From contig JAHEKQ010000004.1 of NCBI GenBank assembly GCA_024638265.1, forward strand, positions 12,641 to 76,640: a DNA stretch of 64,000 nucleotides, read 5' to 3'. Both the position numbers and the translations under genes were made by a program. Source of the DNA: Flammeovirgaceae bacterium (GTDB lineage Bacteria; Bacteroidota; Bacteroidia; Cytophagales; Cyclobacteriaceae). The notes below the pieces were generated by a model. That model did no database searches. It saw only the letters and a list, made by a program, of their open reading frames with translations, and was not told the DNA's origin. Positions within the stretch are counted from its first letter, which is position 1, and every line of letters begins with the position of its first letter. Of the stretch, positions 34,788 to 44,233 are shown one piece after another.

Positions 34788-35756
34788 TTGAAGATAACAA
34801 AAAATATTAAAAGTTGGGCTAGGGATGCAATGCTAAATGAGAGCTCAGCTATAGAGAATTGTGCGTCCCTTTTAGACGACCAATTTGAGAATGCGGTCCT
34901 TGAAATTTTCAACTCAGCCGGTCGTGTTATTGTTACCGGTGTAGGTAAGAGTGCTATCATTGCGAACAAAATTGTATCTACCCTTAACAGCACAGGTACC
35001 CCTTCGGTTTTCATGCATGCCGCCGATGCAATACATGGAGATTTGGGTATGGTCAGAAAGGAGGATGTAGTCATTTGTATTTCAAAAAGTGGCAATACCC
35101 CGGAAATAAAGGAGTTGGTACCCTTGATCAAACGGACGGGCGTTAACATTATTGGCCTGCTCAGCCAAATGGATTCGTACCTGGCAAAACATTCCGACTT
35201 TGTATTGAACGGGACCATTGGGGAAGAGGCCTGTCCCAATAACCTGGCACCGACCACGAGCACAACCGTACACCTTGCTTTAGGTGATGCATTGGCAATT
35301 TGCCTGCTTAGGCTCCGTGGATTTTCAAGCGAGGATTTTGCCAAACTCCATCCGGGGGGCTCCCTGGGCAAAAAACTGTACCTACTGGTTGACGATATCG
35401 TTCCAAACAATGAAGTACCCGTGGTCCGGGAGAATACGCCGGTAAAAGAAGCCATCATTGAGATCTCAGCGAAAAGATTGGGTGCCGCGGCCGTAATTTC
35501 TGAAAATGGAGACCTGACGGGAATTATTACAGATGGAGACTTAAGACGAATGCTTGAAGGTGCGGACGGATGGGAGGTTTACAACGCAGTAGACATTATG
35601 TCGAAAAATCCAAAGACAGTCAGCATCGGTGACCATGCGGTTAAGGCACTTCAAATAATGCAATCAAATTCCATCACGCAACTCATTGTAGTGGACAATG
35701 GGAACGTGGCTGGATTTGTCCATTTACATGATCTTTTAAAAGAAGGAATAGTCTGA
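34788..35756 (+). CDS. kdsD: D-arabinose 5-phosphate isomerase (KdsD/KpsF)
   Basis: 322 residues: SIS sugar isomerase domain (about 30-185, VTGVGKSAIIANKI, STGTPSVFMHAADAIHGDLGM, CISKSGNTPEIKEL) followed by two CBS domains (about 205-320). Converts ribulose 5-phosphate to arabinose 5-phosphate for Kdo and hence lipopolysaccharide. TTG start chosen because KITKNIKSWARDAM is the usual N-terminal helix; ATG at 34830 would trim it. First gene of a four-gene run with manC three bases downstream. Confidence 0.94.
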   Translation: MKITKNIKSWARDAMLNESSAIENCASLLDDQFENAVLEIFNSAGRVIVTGVGKSAIIANKIVSTLNSTGTPSVFMHAADAIHGDLGMVRKEDVVICISKSGNTPEIKELVPLIKRTGVNIIGLLSQMDSYLAKHSDFVLNGTIGEEACPNNLAPTTSTTVHLALGDALAICLLRLRGFSSEDFAKLHPGGSLGKKLYLLVDDIVPNNEVPVVRENTPVKEAIIEISAKRLGAAAVISENGDLTGIITDGDLRRMLEGADGWEVYNAVDIMSKNPKTVSIGDHAVKALQIMQSNSITQLIVVDNGNVAGFVHLHDLLKEGIV

Positions 35757-35759
35757 AAA

Positions 35760-36836
35760 ATGAATAAAAACACCTATGTAGTAATAATGGCAGGAGGAAT
35801 AGGCAGCAGGTTCTGGCCTGCGAGTCGTGAATCCAAGCCCAAACAGTTCATGGATCTCCTCGGAACGGGGAAGAGCCTGTTAGTTCACACTTTTGAAAGG
35901 TTCTCATCTATTATCCCGCGTGAGAATATAATCATCGTCACCAATAAGAAATACGAGCCGATCATCCGTGAGCAGATTCCGGACCTCGGTGATCACCAGG
36001 TTCTCAAGGAGCATGTGGGAAAAAACACAGCACCGTGTATCGCGTATGCTGCCTTTAAGATCAGGAAGTTAAATCCCGATGCAACTATGGTGGTTGCCCC
36101 TTCGGATCATGCTATTTTTAATGAGACGCGTTTTCATGAAGTGATATTAAGCGCTGTGGAGAAGGCCGAAAAAGAAGAGGTACTAATTACCCTGGGAATC
36201 CAACCCCATAAACCCGAGACGGGTTATGGCTATATCCAGTATATCTTGGATGATGGCAGTGAGTTTAAAAAAGTGAAAACTTTTACCGAAAAACCGGAAT
36301 TGGAATTAGCTCAAAAATTCCTGGAAAGTGGTGATTTTGTATGGAACAGCGGTATGTTCATTTGGAATAATAATGTAATCCTTTCCGCCATTGAGGAGCA
36401 CCTTCCAGATGTGTATGAGATATTCCAGGAGGCAGAAAAAGACATCAACACGAAAAAGGAACAAGACAGTATAGATCTTGCCTACTCGCAGTGTAAAAAT
36501 GAATCCGTGGATTATGGGATTATGGAGAAAGCCTCTGATGTTTTTGTGGTTCCGGTTGATATTGGATGGTCGGACCTCGGTTCATGGGCTGCCCTGCATG
36601 AGATATCTGAGAAAGATGAAGATAATAACTATGCAGACGCTGAAGCCTTGCTTTTTGATGTGAACAATTCAGTGATCTATGGCCCAAAAGATAAGTTGAT
36701 TGTAGTTGACGGCTTGCAGGATTACCTGGTAGCTGATCATGGGAATGCACTCCTCATCTGTAAAAAAGATGATGAGCGAAAATTCAGACAGATTTTTGGA
36801 GAGGTGAAGAAAAATAAGGGAAACAAATTCCTCTGA
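35760..36836 (+). CDS. manC: Mannose-1-phosphate guanylyltransferase
   Basis: 358 residues, nucleotidyltransferase with the signature MAGGIGSRFWPASRESKPKQ (about 10-29), TEKP and DIGWSDLGSW. Makes GDP-mannose from mannose 1-phosphate and GTP for polysaccharide or O-antigen. It lacks the C-terminal isomerase (cupin) domain of bifunctional AlgA-type enzymes. Its stop overlaps the next start by one base (TGATG). Confidence 0.95.
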   Translation: MNKNTYVVIMAGGIGSRFWPASRESKPKQFMDLLGTGKSLLVHTFERFSSIIPRENIIIVTNKKYEPIIREQIPDLGDHQVLKEHVGKNTAPCIAYAAFKIRKLNPDATMVVAPSDHAIFNETRFHEVILSAVEKAEKEEVLITLGIQPHKPETGYGYIQYILDDGSEFKKVKTFTEKPELELAQKFLESGDFVWNSGMFIWNNNVILSAIEEHLPDVYEIFQEAEKDINTKKEQDSIDLAYSQCKNESVDYGIMEKASDVFVVPVDIGWSDLGSWAALHEISEKDEDNNYADAEALLFDVNNSVIYGPKDKLIVVDGLQDYLVADHGNALLICKKDDERKFRQIFGEVKKNKGNKFL

Positions 36837-39481
36837 TGAACAGAACAGCGCTGATCATTACGCTAGTTATTGTTGGATTGGTTGCAGGCGGGATATGGAC
36901 CTATGATCGGTACTTCAACAGACCCGAGGGGACCCTATGGGATCTTGTACCTGAATCCGCATCCCTGGTCTATGAGCCCCAAAATGGATTGGATATCATT
37001 TCGGCGATCAACGAAACGACCCTTTGGGAATCGCTTACTGGAGAAGAATCCTTTGGCTTTATTAAATCCAACCTCTCACAACTCGATTCACTGGTGCCAA
37101 GAGATAAGGTCAATCGCATGATACGGGACGGAGGTTTGTTGATAGTGATTAACCCGGTTTCAGGAACCGATTTTGATTATCTCTACATCCTGGATAAAAA
37201 GAGGAATCCGAAAGTCCTTGAATCTTTTATTGCCGAACTAAACAAATCATCCACGAAAGCTGCTGCTGAGAGAATCTATAATGGCTATACAATTAATGAA
37301 ATACCCTTGGAGGCCCGTGATTTCAGCTATGCTATGAATGAGGACTATTGGTGGGGGAGCTATTCTTCTTTCCTTACGGAAGATGTGATCAGAAGGCTCA
37401 CAGAAGATGGAACCAGGTCATTCCAGGCTGCTAACCCCGAACCATTTTTCAATACCAAAATCGCTCAAGATGCCGGCAATCTCTATTTCAATTATGATCA
37501 ATTGGGTGTGCTTCTGAATTCTTTCGTGGCCCCTCAAAGCCGCCGCCTTTCAGCCGGTCTTGGAAAGGTGGGAAAATCAGCTTTCCTGGACCTGGATATC
37601 AAGGATGATTTAATTCTACTGACGGGATTTAGTTATTATGAAAATGAGGATTTTCTGAAAAGTCTGGAAGCGAAACCTTCGGGAACCAGCAATATTAAAT
37701 TATACATCCCATCACAAACGGCTTATTATATCAATTATTTTTCTGAGGAATTCAATGCGACCGAAGTCGACAAAGAGTGGTTGAACACCTTGAGTGGTGA
37801 GGTAGCCTATGCTGTAATGGAAGGGATATCCCTTACAGAATCGGAAAAGCTCGTATTCCTCCGTTCGAATGAGCCAGACGAGACCTCACGGTTATTGTTA
37901 CAATTAGCGCAAGACGCTGTGAATTCACTGGATGATACCTTGTATTATGAGGATTTCAGTGATTCGCGGATCCTGGAAATGAGAAATCCCGAATTTCTTC
38001 CCTCACTAACACCTTATTTCAAGGATCAATCCGATCGGTATTTCTACACCGTTACGGACAACCTGGTCGTCTTGAGTAGCTCGATCCAGACGATTAAGAA
38101 CTGGTTAATCGATATGGATACGGAAAATACATGGGGAAAGTCGATCAAAAAGAACAGCTTCTATGAAAACACGCTAAAGGAATCGAGCTTCAGTATTTAC
38201 TTTGATGTCAACCGTTCGTGGGATTATATCCTTGAAAACCTGCATATCTATTGGGGGGATCATTTCGAAGTGATGGGGGATACCTACCGAAATTTTGATC
38301 TCCTTGCAATTCAGTTCAGTTACACCGATAAGAAATTTTTCACCAGCCTGGCGATGTCATACAATGCCGACAACAGCAGCATTTTAACCCGGCGCAGAAG
38401 ACTCGATCCCGACCTGAGCGTTGAATTGAATTCACCGGTTCAATTGAAACCAAAGGTGGTGAGGAACCATCGTACTCCTTCCCTCGAAGTAATTATTCAA
38501 GACAATGAAAATGAACTTTACCTGATCTCACCTCAACGGGGAGTATTGTGGTCAAAGACCTTGTCATCGGACATCAGGGGAGAGATTACCCAGGTGGATT
38601 TCTACCGGAATGATAAACTGCAATATGCTTTCGCCACAGATTCTGCTATCCACGTGATCGATAGAGACGGAAATTACGTTGAGGGATTTCCAAGCAAACT
38701 ACCCTACAAGATCGATCGATTTAACATAATCGATTACGACAACACTAAAAGGTACCGGTTTGCCACAAGTGATCTCCGTGGCAATGTTTACTTGTACGAC
38801 CAGCAAGTTAACGACCTCAATGGATGGAGCCCAAGGGCTCTCCAGGGTCGCCTTGCTATTGCCCCCTTTCATTTCCGTGTCAGGGGACGGGATATAATTG
38901 TAGCAGTTCAGGAAAAGGGGAGGGTCAACCTGATGAACAGGAGAGGGGAAATGCTCCCGGGATTTCCAATTGACCTGGGCCCGAACTTACGGCCGGTCTT
39001 TCACCGTGAAATTGGAAGCTCGTTTTCCTCTACCGTTTTGACATTTATAACAAAGGATGGATTGCTATATAAGTACGACCTTAATGGCAAAAGGATCAAC
39101 TCACAGCAACTTTTCAGATCTTCGAGAAATGTACAGTTTGATATTGTTCCCGAGTATAGCAACAAAGGGTATATCCTGGTAAATAAGGATATCGGGTACT
39201 TCCAGGTAATGGATAAATCGGGAAATGAGATCTTCAGGAGTAATATTATTAGCACGCGACCATTCAATTACCAATATTATGACTTTGGATCTGACCGGAA
39301 ATTATATGTGGTTACGGATGAAGAGCAGGAATTTTCCTACCTGTATAACAGGAACGGAGACCTCATCAATAATAGTCCTATCAACAGCAAATTTGATATT
39401 GGGGTAATATTTTCTGAAAAGAATAATGAGTACAAAATATACACAGCCTATGAGAACAAGATCAGCATCTACTCATTTTAA
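36836..39481 (+). CDS. Membrane-anchored protein of unknown function with propeller-like C-terminal half
   Basis: 881 residues. One N-terminal transmembrane helix (about 5-24), then a region (about 40-540) rich in beta-strands and resembling DUF3352-type extracytoplasmic proteins, then a C-terminal region (about 555-881) with repeats of the kind DRDGNYVEGFPSKLPYK and NRRGEMLPGFPIDLG, typical of blades in a beta-propeller. Likely anchored in the inner membrane facing the periplasm. Co-translated with manC and mscS, so an envelope role is likely. I do not recognise a named function. Confidence 0.85.
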   Translation: MNRTALIITLVIVGLVAGGIWTYDRYFNRPEGTLWDLVPESASLVYEPQNGLDIISAINETTLWESLTGEESFGFIKSNLSQLDSLVPRDKVNRMIRDGGLLIVINPVSGTDFDYLYILDKKRNPKVLESFIAELNKSSTKAAAERIYNGYTINEIPLEARDFSYAMNEDYWWGSYSSFLTEDVIRRLTEDGTRSFQAANPEPFFNTKIAQDAGNLYFNYDQLGVLLNSFVAPQSRRLSAGLGKVGKSAFLDLDIKDDLILLTGFSYYENEDFLKSLEAKPSGTSNIKLYIPSQTAYYINYFSEEFNATEVDKEWLNTLSGEVAYAVMEGISLTESEKLVFLRSNEPDETSRLLLQLAQDAVNSLDDTLYYEDFSDSRILEMRNPEFLPSLTPYFKDQSDRYFYTVTDNLVVLSSSIQTIKNWLIDMDTENTWGKSIKKNSFYENTLKESSFSIYFDVNRSWDYILENLHIYWGDHFEVMGDTYRNFDLLAIQFSYTDKKFFTSLAMSYNADNSSILTRRRRLDPDLSVELNSPVQLKPKVVRNHRTPSLEVIIQDNENELYLISPQRGVLWSKTLSSDIRGEITQVDFYRNDKLQYAFATDSAIHVIDRDGNYVEGFPSKLPYKIDRFNIIDYDNTKRYRFATSDLRGNVYLYDQQVNDLNGWSPRALQGRLAIAPFHFRVRGRDIIVAVQEKGRVNLMNRRGEMLPGFPIDLGPNLRPVFHREIGSSFSSTVLTFITKDGLLYKYDLNGKRINSQQLFRSSRNVQFDIVPEYSNKGYILVNKDIGYFQVMDKSGNEIFRSNIISTRPFNYQYYDFGSDRKLYVVTDEEQEFSYLYNRNGDLINNSPINSKFDIGVIFSEKNNEYKIYTAYENKISIYSF

Positions 39482-41087
39482 AGTAGGCTTTTTGCTTCTG
39501 GGTTTGGTAATATCCGGAGGTATGCTCTTTGGCCAGGATTCGGTCAATGTAGCAACTCCCTATCACAGCGTATACAATCACCTGAAGTATTTACAACACG
39601 ACAGTTACCAGCCGGAAAAAGCTGCCTTGTCTTTCCCGAAGGACGAGGGAGAACGGAAGGATTTGGCAATTAAACTCAAGCAGGTTCTCGATGGGCGAGG
39701 GATTTATATCGATATGGAGATCATATCAAAGGATCCCGATTACCTCGATTCCACCAGGAACCGAAATCGTTATTACCTCGATCACCACATTCCTGAATTA
39801 TACCTGGAGAAGGTCGATGATAAGTGGCTTTACAGTAAGCGCAGTTCACAGCTGATTGCTTCATGGCACAGAGAGACTTTTCCCCTGGGAACTGACAAGT
39901 TGTTGGACCTCATGCCCAAATCGGGCATTGATAAATACCTGGGTCTCTACCTCTGGCAGTATATAGGCTTGTTTGTGATTATCCTGTTCACTTTTGTGAT
40001 GCACAGGGTATTCACTTTCCTGATTGAAAAGATATTTATCCGTCTTCTGAAATTGGCGGGTTATGAAAAGCTGGCTACGAAAGTGCTTCAAAGAGTAGCC
40101 CGGCCTGTCAGTATCCTGATTATTTTTCCGATTCTGATGACCCTGATCCCGGTACTTCAGTTACCGATAAAGATCAGCTCATTCATAGTGACGGGCCTCC
40201 AGGTAGTTTGGCCGGTCTTTGCGGTTATATTCTTTTACCGGGTAGTAGATATTTTCAGCGAATACCTCGCCAAACTCGCCCTTAAGACAGAGAGTACGCT
40301 GGATGACCAACTGGTTCCGCTGGTTAGGAAATCCCTGAAGACTTTCGTTGTGATTATAGGTATTCTTCTGATACTGGATAATCTTGAAGTCAATATCACC
40401 GGCTTAATCGCCGGACTTTCCATTGGTGGTCTGGCCTTTGCGCTCGCTGCACAAGACACGATTAAAAATTTCTTTGGTTCCCTGATGATCTTTTTCGACA
40501 GGCCATTCCAGGTAGGTGATTGGGTCACTTCTGGTGATGTTGACGGTACTGTGGAAGAAGTGGGCTTTCGCGCCACGAGGATCAGGACCTTCCGCAATTC
40601 TGTGATGTATATTCCGAATGGTGTAATCACCAATCAGACCATCGATAACCATGGCTTGAGGGTCTACAGGAGGTTTTTTACTCAATTGTCGGTAACCTAT
40701 TCCACTCCACCCGAATTATTACAGGCTTTTGTGGATGGGCTAAAAGACATCGTTAAGAATCATCCCGATACCAGGAAGGACTACTACGAAGTACATGTGA
40801 ATAATCTAGCCTCCAGTTCTATAGAGATCATGTTTTATATTTTCTTTTCAGTGCCCGACTGGTCCAATGAATTGAGATCCCGACATGAGATTATTTTACT
40901 GGTTATCAAGCTCGCGGATCAATTGGGAATTGACTTTGCTTTCCCTACACAAACCTTGCATGTTGGTTCAACCCCCGATCAATTAACAAAGATTGAATAC
41001 GATAGGGATAAGGCGTCTTTAAAGGCCAAAGTGGAGAGTTTCCTTCAACTTGAGATGGGTAAGGGTAAGCCCGGAAAAGAGAAGTAG
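39426..41087 (+). CDS. MscS-family mechanosensitive channel
   Basis: 553 residues. Signal peptide (hydrophobic FKVGFLLLGLVISGGMLFG), a periplasmic N-terminal domain to about 170, several membrane helices, and the MscS core with the pore-lining GLSIGGLAFALAAQDTIKNFFGS and beta-domain FDRPFQVGDWV. Releases solutes on membrane tension. Start uncertain: ATG 39426 overlaps the previous gene by 56 bases; ATG 39450 (MRTRSASTHFK) gives a better signal peptide. The large periplasmic domain is like the extended MscS relatives. Confidence 0.92.
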   Translation: MSTKYTQPMRTRSASTHFKVGFLLLGLVISGGMLFGQDSVNVATPYHSVYNHLKYLQHDSYQPEKAALSFPKDEGERKDLAIKLKQVLDGRGIYIDMEIISKDPDYLDSTRNRNRYYLDHHIPELYLEKVDDKWLYSKRSSQLIASWHRETFPLGTDKLLDLMPKSGIDKYLGLYLWQYIGLFVIILFTFVMHRVFTFLIEKIFIRLLKLAGYEKLATKVLQRVARPVSILIIFPILMTLIPVLQLPIKISSFIVTGLQVVWPVFAVIFFYRVVDIFSEYLAKLALKTESTLDDQLVPLVRKSLKTFVVIIGILLILDNLEVNITGLIAGLSIGGLAFALAAQDTIKNFFGSLMIFFDRPFQVGDWVTSGDVDGTVEEVGFRATRIRTFRNSVMYIPNGVITNQTIDNHGLRVYRRFFTQLSVTYSTPPELLQAFVDGLKDIVKNHPDTRKDYYEVHVNNLASSSIEIMFYIFFSVPDWSNELRSRHEIILLVIKLADQLGIDFAFPTQTLHVGSTPDQLTKIEYDRDKASLKAKVESFLQLEMGKGKPGKEK

Positions 41088-41181
41088 AAAAACTGTATTT
41101 CCAGCAAGCATTTTATGTATAAAAATCAGTTTTATTAGTGATTATCGCCTTTTGATGTCCCCGAGTTGGGAGCTAAATTCA

Positions 41182-41206
41182 GCATTAATTAAATTGACAT
41201 TAATGC
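41182..41206. promoter_or_regulatory. Operator-like inverted repeat upstream of acs
   Basis: Perfect 8-base arms GCATTAAT and ATTAATGC separated by nine bases, ending eight bases before the acs ATG. The spacer contains TTAAATTG, a weak -7-like sequence. A dimeric regulator bound here would cover the transcription or translation start. Confidence 0.5.
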
Positions 41207-41213
41207 TAAGAAA

Positions 41214-43139
41214 ATGGAGCCTGTACTAACGAACAAAACAATCGAAATGGAGCCGATTAAAACCTTTGAAGATTATAAAAATGTTTATGAACGAAGTGTT
41301 CAGGACCCGGAGGGTTTCTGGTCAGAAGTAGCTGAATCATTTGACTGGAAAAAGAAGTGGGATAAGGTACTTGAGTGGGACTTTAATAAACCTGAGATAA
41401 AGTGGTTTGAAGGGGCCAAGTTGAATATCACTGAAAATTGCCTTGACCGTCACCTTGAAACCAGGGGAGATCAGCCCGCGATAGTGTGGGAACCCAATGA
41501 TCCCAATGAAATGGGTATCACCCTCACCTATTCAGAACTCGCCGAGCGCGTGGGAAATTTTGCCAATGTTCTTAAGAAGAACGGTGTAGGAAAAGGTGAC
41601 AGAGTTTGTATTTATATGCCCATGGTTCCCGAGCTGGCCATTGCCCTTCTGGCCTGTGCCAGGATTGGTGCTGTTCACTCCGTGGTTTTTGCAGGCTTCT
41701 CTGCCAATTCATTGGCCGACAGAATAAATGACTCTAGCTGCAAACTCGTTCTGACAACAGATGGGTCTTTCCGTGGGGCCAAAGCAATTTCACTCAAGGC
41801 AATTGTGGATGAAGCACTTGAAAAGTGTACTACCGTTGAGAGAGTTATTGTTCTTGAGCGCACAGGTACAGAAATCAACATGCAGGAAGGGCGCGATGTC
41901 TGGTGGATTGACGAATGCAGTATGGTGGATAGTGAATGTCCTGCCGAGGTAATGGATGCCGAGGATATGCTGTTCATCCTCTATACATCAGGATCGACAG
42001 GAAAACCCAAAGGGATGGTCCATACCTGCGGAGGGTATATGGTGTATACGAATTATACTTTTAAGACGGCTTTTAATTACCAGGATGGAGATGTTTACTG
42101 GTGTACTGCTGATATTGGCTGGGTTACAGGCCACAGTTATATTGTATATGGTCCACTGAGTGCAGGAGCTACCACCGTTATGTTTGAGGGTGTGCCTTCC
42201 TATCCCGATATGGGACGGTTCTGGCAGGTGGTTGAAAAGCTGAAAGTGAACATTTTCTATACGGCGCCTACTGCGATCCGCGCTTTACAAATTGCGGACA
42301 TCAGCTTCGTCGAGAAGTGCGATCTCTCCAGCCTGAAAGTCCTGGGCACGGTGGGAGAGCCCATTAACGAGGAGGCCTGGCATTGGTATAATACCAACAT
42401 CGGTAAAGGCAATTGTCCAATCATCGATACCTGGTGGCAAACAGAAACCGGCGGATTTATGATCTCGCCTATTGCTCATGCCACACCTATGAAACCCTCG
42501 CATGCTTCATTCCCTATGCCGGGTGTTCAAGTTGCACTGGTAGATAATGAAGGGAATGAAATAGAAGGAAATGGTGTAGAGGGCAACCTTACAATCAAAT
42601 TTCCATGGCCCGGAAGTGCCAGGACTATTTATGGCAACCACCAGAGATTTAAGGATACTTACTTTGCAGCCTTTCCAGGCAAATATTTCACTGGGGATGG
42701 TGCCAGAAGAGACGAGGAAGGATTCCTGAGAATTACTGGCCGGGTGGATGACGTACTGGTTGTATCGGGTCATAACCTCGGTACCGCAGAGATTGAAAGC
42801 GCCATTGATGAACACCCCAATGTTGGAGAGTCTGCCGTGGTTGGATTTCCGCACGAAATAAAAGGTAATGCAGTTTATGCCTATGTAATCTGCTATGAAA
42901 AGCCTGAAGATGAGGATGCCCTCCGCAAAGAGATCCTTTCAATAGTAACCAAGGAGGTAGGACCGATCGCCAAACCCGATAAGATCCAGTTTGTAACGGG
43001 CTTGCCTAAAACACGTTCAGGAAAGATTATGCGAAGGATACTCCGTAAGATTGCTTCCGGGGATATGAAGGATTTAGGCGATACTTCGACATTACTCGAT
43101 CCGGGTGTTGTAGAGGAAATTAAAGAAGGAGCATTATAG
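41214..43139 (+). CDS. acs: Acetyl-CoA synthetase
   Basis: 641 residues, normal length. AMP-forming ligase: YTSGSTGKPKGMVHT (phosphate loop), DTWWQTETGG (active-site WWQTE), YFTGDGARRDE and the acetylation-controlled lysine in TRSGKIMRRILRKIA. Activates acetate to acetyl-CoA using ATP. Start: ATG 41214; the internal ATG at codon 12 (MEPIKTFEDY) is an alternative. A hairpin terminator follows. Confidence 0.97.
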   Translation: MEPVLTNKTIEMEPIKTFEDYKNVYERSVQDPEGFWSEVAESFDWKKKWDKVLEWDFNKPEIKWFEGAKLNITENCLDRHLETRGDQPAIVWEPNDPNEMGITLTYSELAERVGNFANVLKKNGVGKGDRVCIYMPMVPELAIALLACARIGAVHSVVFAGFSANSLADRINDSSCKLVLTTDGSFRGAKAISLKAIVDEALEKCTTVERVIVLERTGTEINMQEGRDVWWIDECSMVDSECPAEVMDAEDMLFILYTSGSTGKPKGMVHTCGGYMVYTNYTFKTAFNYQDGDVYWCTADIGWVTGHSYIVYGPLSAGATTVMFEGVPSYPDMGRFWQVVEKLKVNIFYTAPTAIRALQIADISFVEKCDLSSLKVLGTVGEPINEEAWHWYNTNIGKGNCPIIDTWWQTETGGFMISPIAHATPMKPSHASFPMPGVQVALVDNEGNEIEGNGVEGNLTIKFPWPGSARTIYGNHQRFKDTYFAAFPGKYFTGDGARRDEEGFLRITGRVDDVLVVSGHNLGTAEIESAIDEHPNVGESAVVGFPHEIKGNAVYAYVICYEKPEDEDALRKEILSIVTKEVGPIAKPDKIQFVTGLPKTRSGKIMRRILRKIASGDMKDLGDTSTLLDPGVVEEIKEGAL

Positions 43140-43153
43140 GTTGAAGAGTAGAA

Positions 43154-43187
43154 GGGTAGAAGGGTTCACCCATCAACCCATCTACCC
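43154..43187. terminator. Hairpin built from octamer repeats between acs and era
   Basis: Arms GGGTAGA/TCTACCC and GGGTT/AACCC pair with one A-A mismatch around an 8-base loop. The arms are made of octamers: TAGAAGGG twice, then TYnACCCA four times (43152-43191). No T-tract, but it sits between converging genes and could stop both. Confidence 0.6.
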
Positions 43188-43202
43188 ATTTACCCATTCA
43201 CT

Positions 43203-44087
43203 TCAATAGCCAAATCTCCTAAGTTTCATCTCATTCTTACGCCAATTGTCGGCAACTTTTACGAAGGTCTCCAGGTGGACCTGCTTGCCGAAAAAGGATT
43301 CCATATCGCTGCGGGCTTCGATTCCTACTTTCTTGAGAGCCTCCCCACCCTTTCCAATGAGGATTCCCTTCTGGCTTTTTCGTTCGACAAAAATCTCAGC
43401 CCTCATTCGGATGATTTTCTCGTCCTCTTTGAATTCGGTGATCTCTACTTCAGTAGAATAGGGAACCTCTTGTTTGTAGTTCATAAAGATCTTCTCGCGG
43501 ATAATCTCTGCCGCGAAAAACCGCTCTGATTTATCCGTCAGTTCATCTTCCGGGAAATAGGGTGGATGTTTAGGAAGTAATTTCTTCAGTACTGCTTTTA
43601 GCTCTTTTACTCCATCCCCCTTAAGTGCTGATACAGGGACGAATTCCTTAGCGGGCAGACACCCTTTCCAGTATTCGAGTTTATCCTCTACCTGGGTTCC
43701 AACCCCGAGGTCCGTTTTATTCAGAACGAGAATAATGGGGGCGTCAATCTTCTCCAGCCTGGAAAGTAGTTCGGCATCATATTTTTCGCCCAATTCGACC
43801 ACCAGTAAAACAATGTCAGCATCTTCAAGGGACTGGTTTACAAAGCGCATCATGGACTCCTGCAATTTGTACTCGGGGTTCAGTATTCCCGGTGTATCCG
43901 AATAGACGATCTGAAAATCCTTTTCCGTCAGTATCCCCATGATCCGGTGCCTGGTGGTTTGGGCCTTTCGCGTAATAATGGAGAGCCGTTCACCTACGAG
44001 TTGATTCATCAGGGTGGATTTGCCAGCGTTAGGCTTCCCGATAATGGAAACGAATCCGGATTTAAAGTCTTCTGCCACGTGGTGCAA
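43203..44087 (-). CDS. era: GTPase Era
   Basis: 294 residues. G1 GKPNAGKST, G3 DTPG, G4 NKTD, and the C-terminal KH domain with EVEITEFKEDE and GKGGEALKKVG. Assists 16S rRNA maturation and 30S assembly. Start is TTG here; a GTG three codons later (VAEDFKSGFVSIIG) is equally possible. Confidence 0.96.
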   Translation of the reverse strand: MHHVAEDFKSGFVSIIGKPNAGKSTLMNQLVGERLSIITRKAQTTRHRIMGILTEKDFQIVYSDTPGILNPEYKLQESMMRFVNQSLEDADIVLLVVELGEKYDAELLSRLEKIDAPIILVLNKTDLGVGTQVEDKLEYWKGCLPAKEFVPVSALKGDGVKELKAVLKKLLPKHPPYFPEDELTDKSERFFAAEIIREKIFMNYKQEVPYSTEVEITEFKEDEKIIRMRAEIFVERKSQKGILIGKGGEALKKVGIEARSDMESFFGKQVHLETFVKVADNWRKNEMKLRRFGY

Positions 44088-44197
44088 GGTAAGATATTAT
44101 CAGTTATTCGCCCTTTTTCGATTAGGAGCAGGAACAATTTTCCAGGGCTTCTGTTTCAAAAGAAAGTTAAATCTTAACACTGAGTTCTCAATTCACA

Positions 44198-44205
44198 TAT
44201 ATTTG
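44198..44205 (+). promoter_or_regulatory. TAnnTTTG -7 element of crtY
   Basis: TATATTTG, exact match, 28 bases before the crtY ATG. Confidence 0.5.
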
Positions 44206-44233
44206 ACCTAACTCGTGTTTTTTGGAACTCTCT

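Noticed and set aside
34727-35458. 243-codon open frame antisense to kdsD
   Set aside because: kdsD on the other strand has complete SIS and CBS domains; the antisense protein has no recognisable feature.
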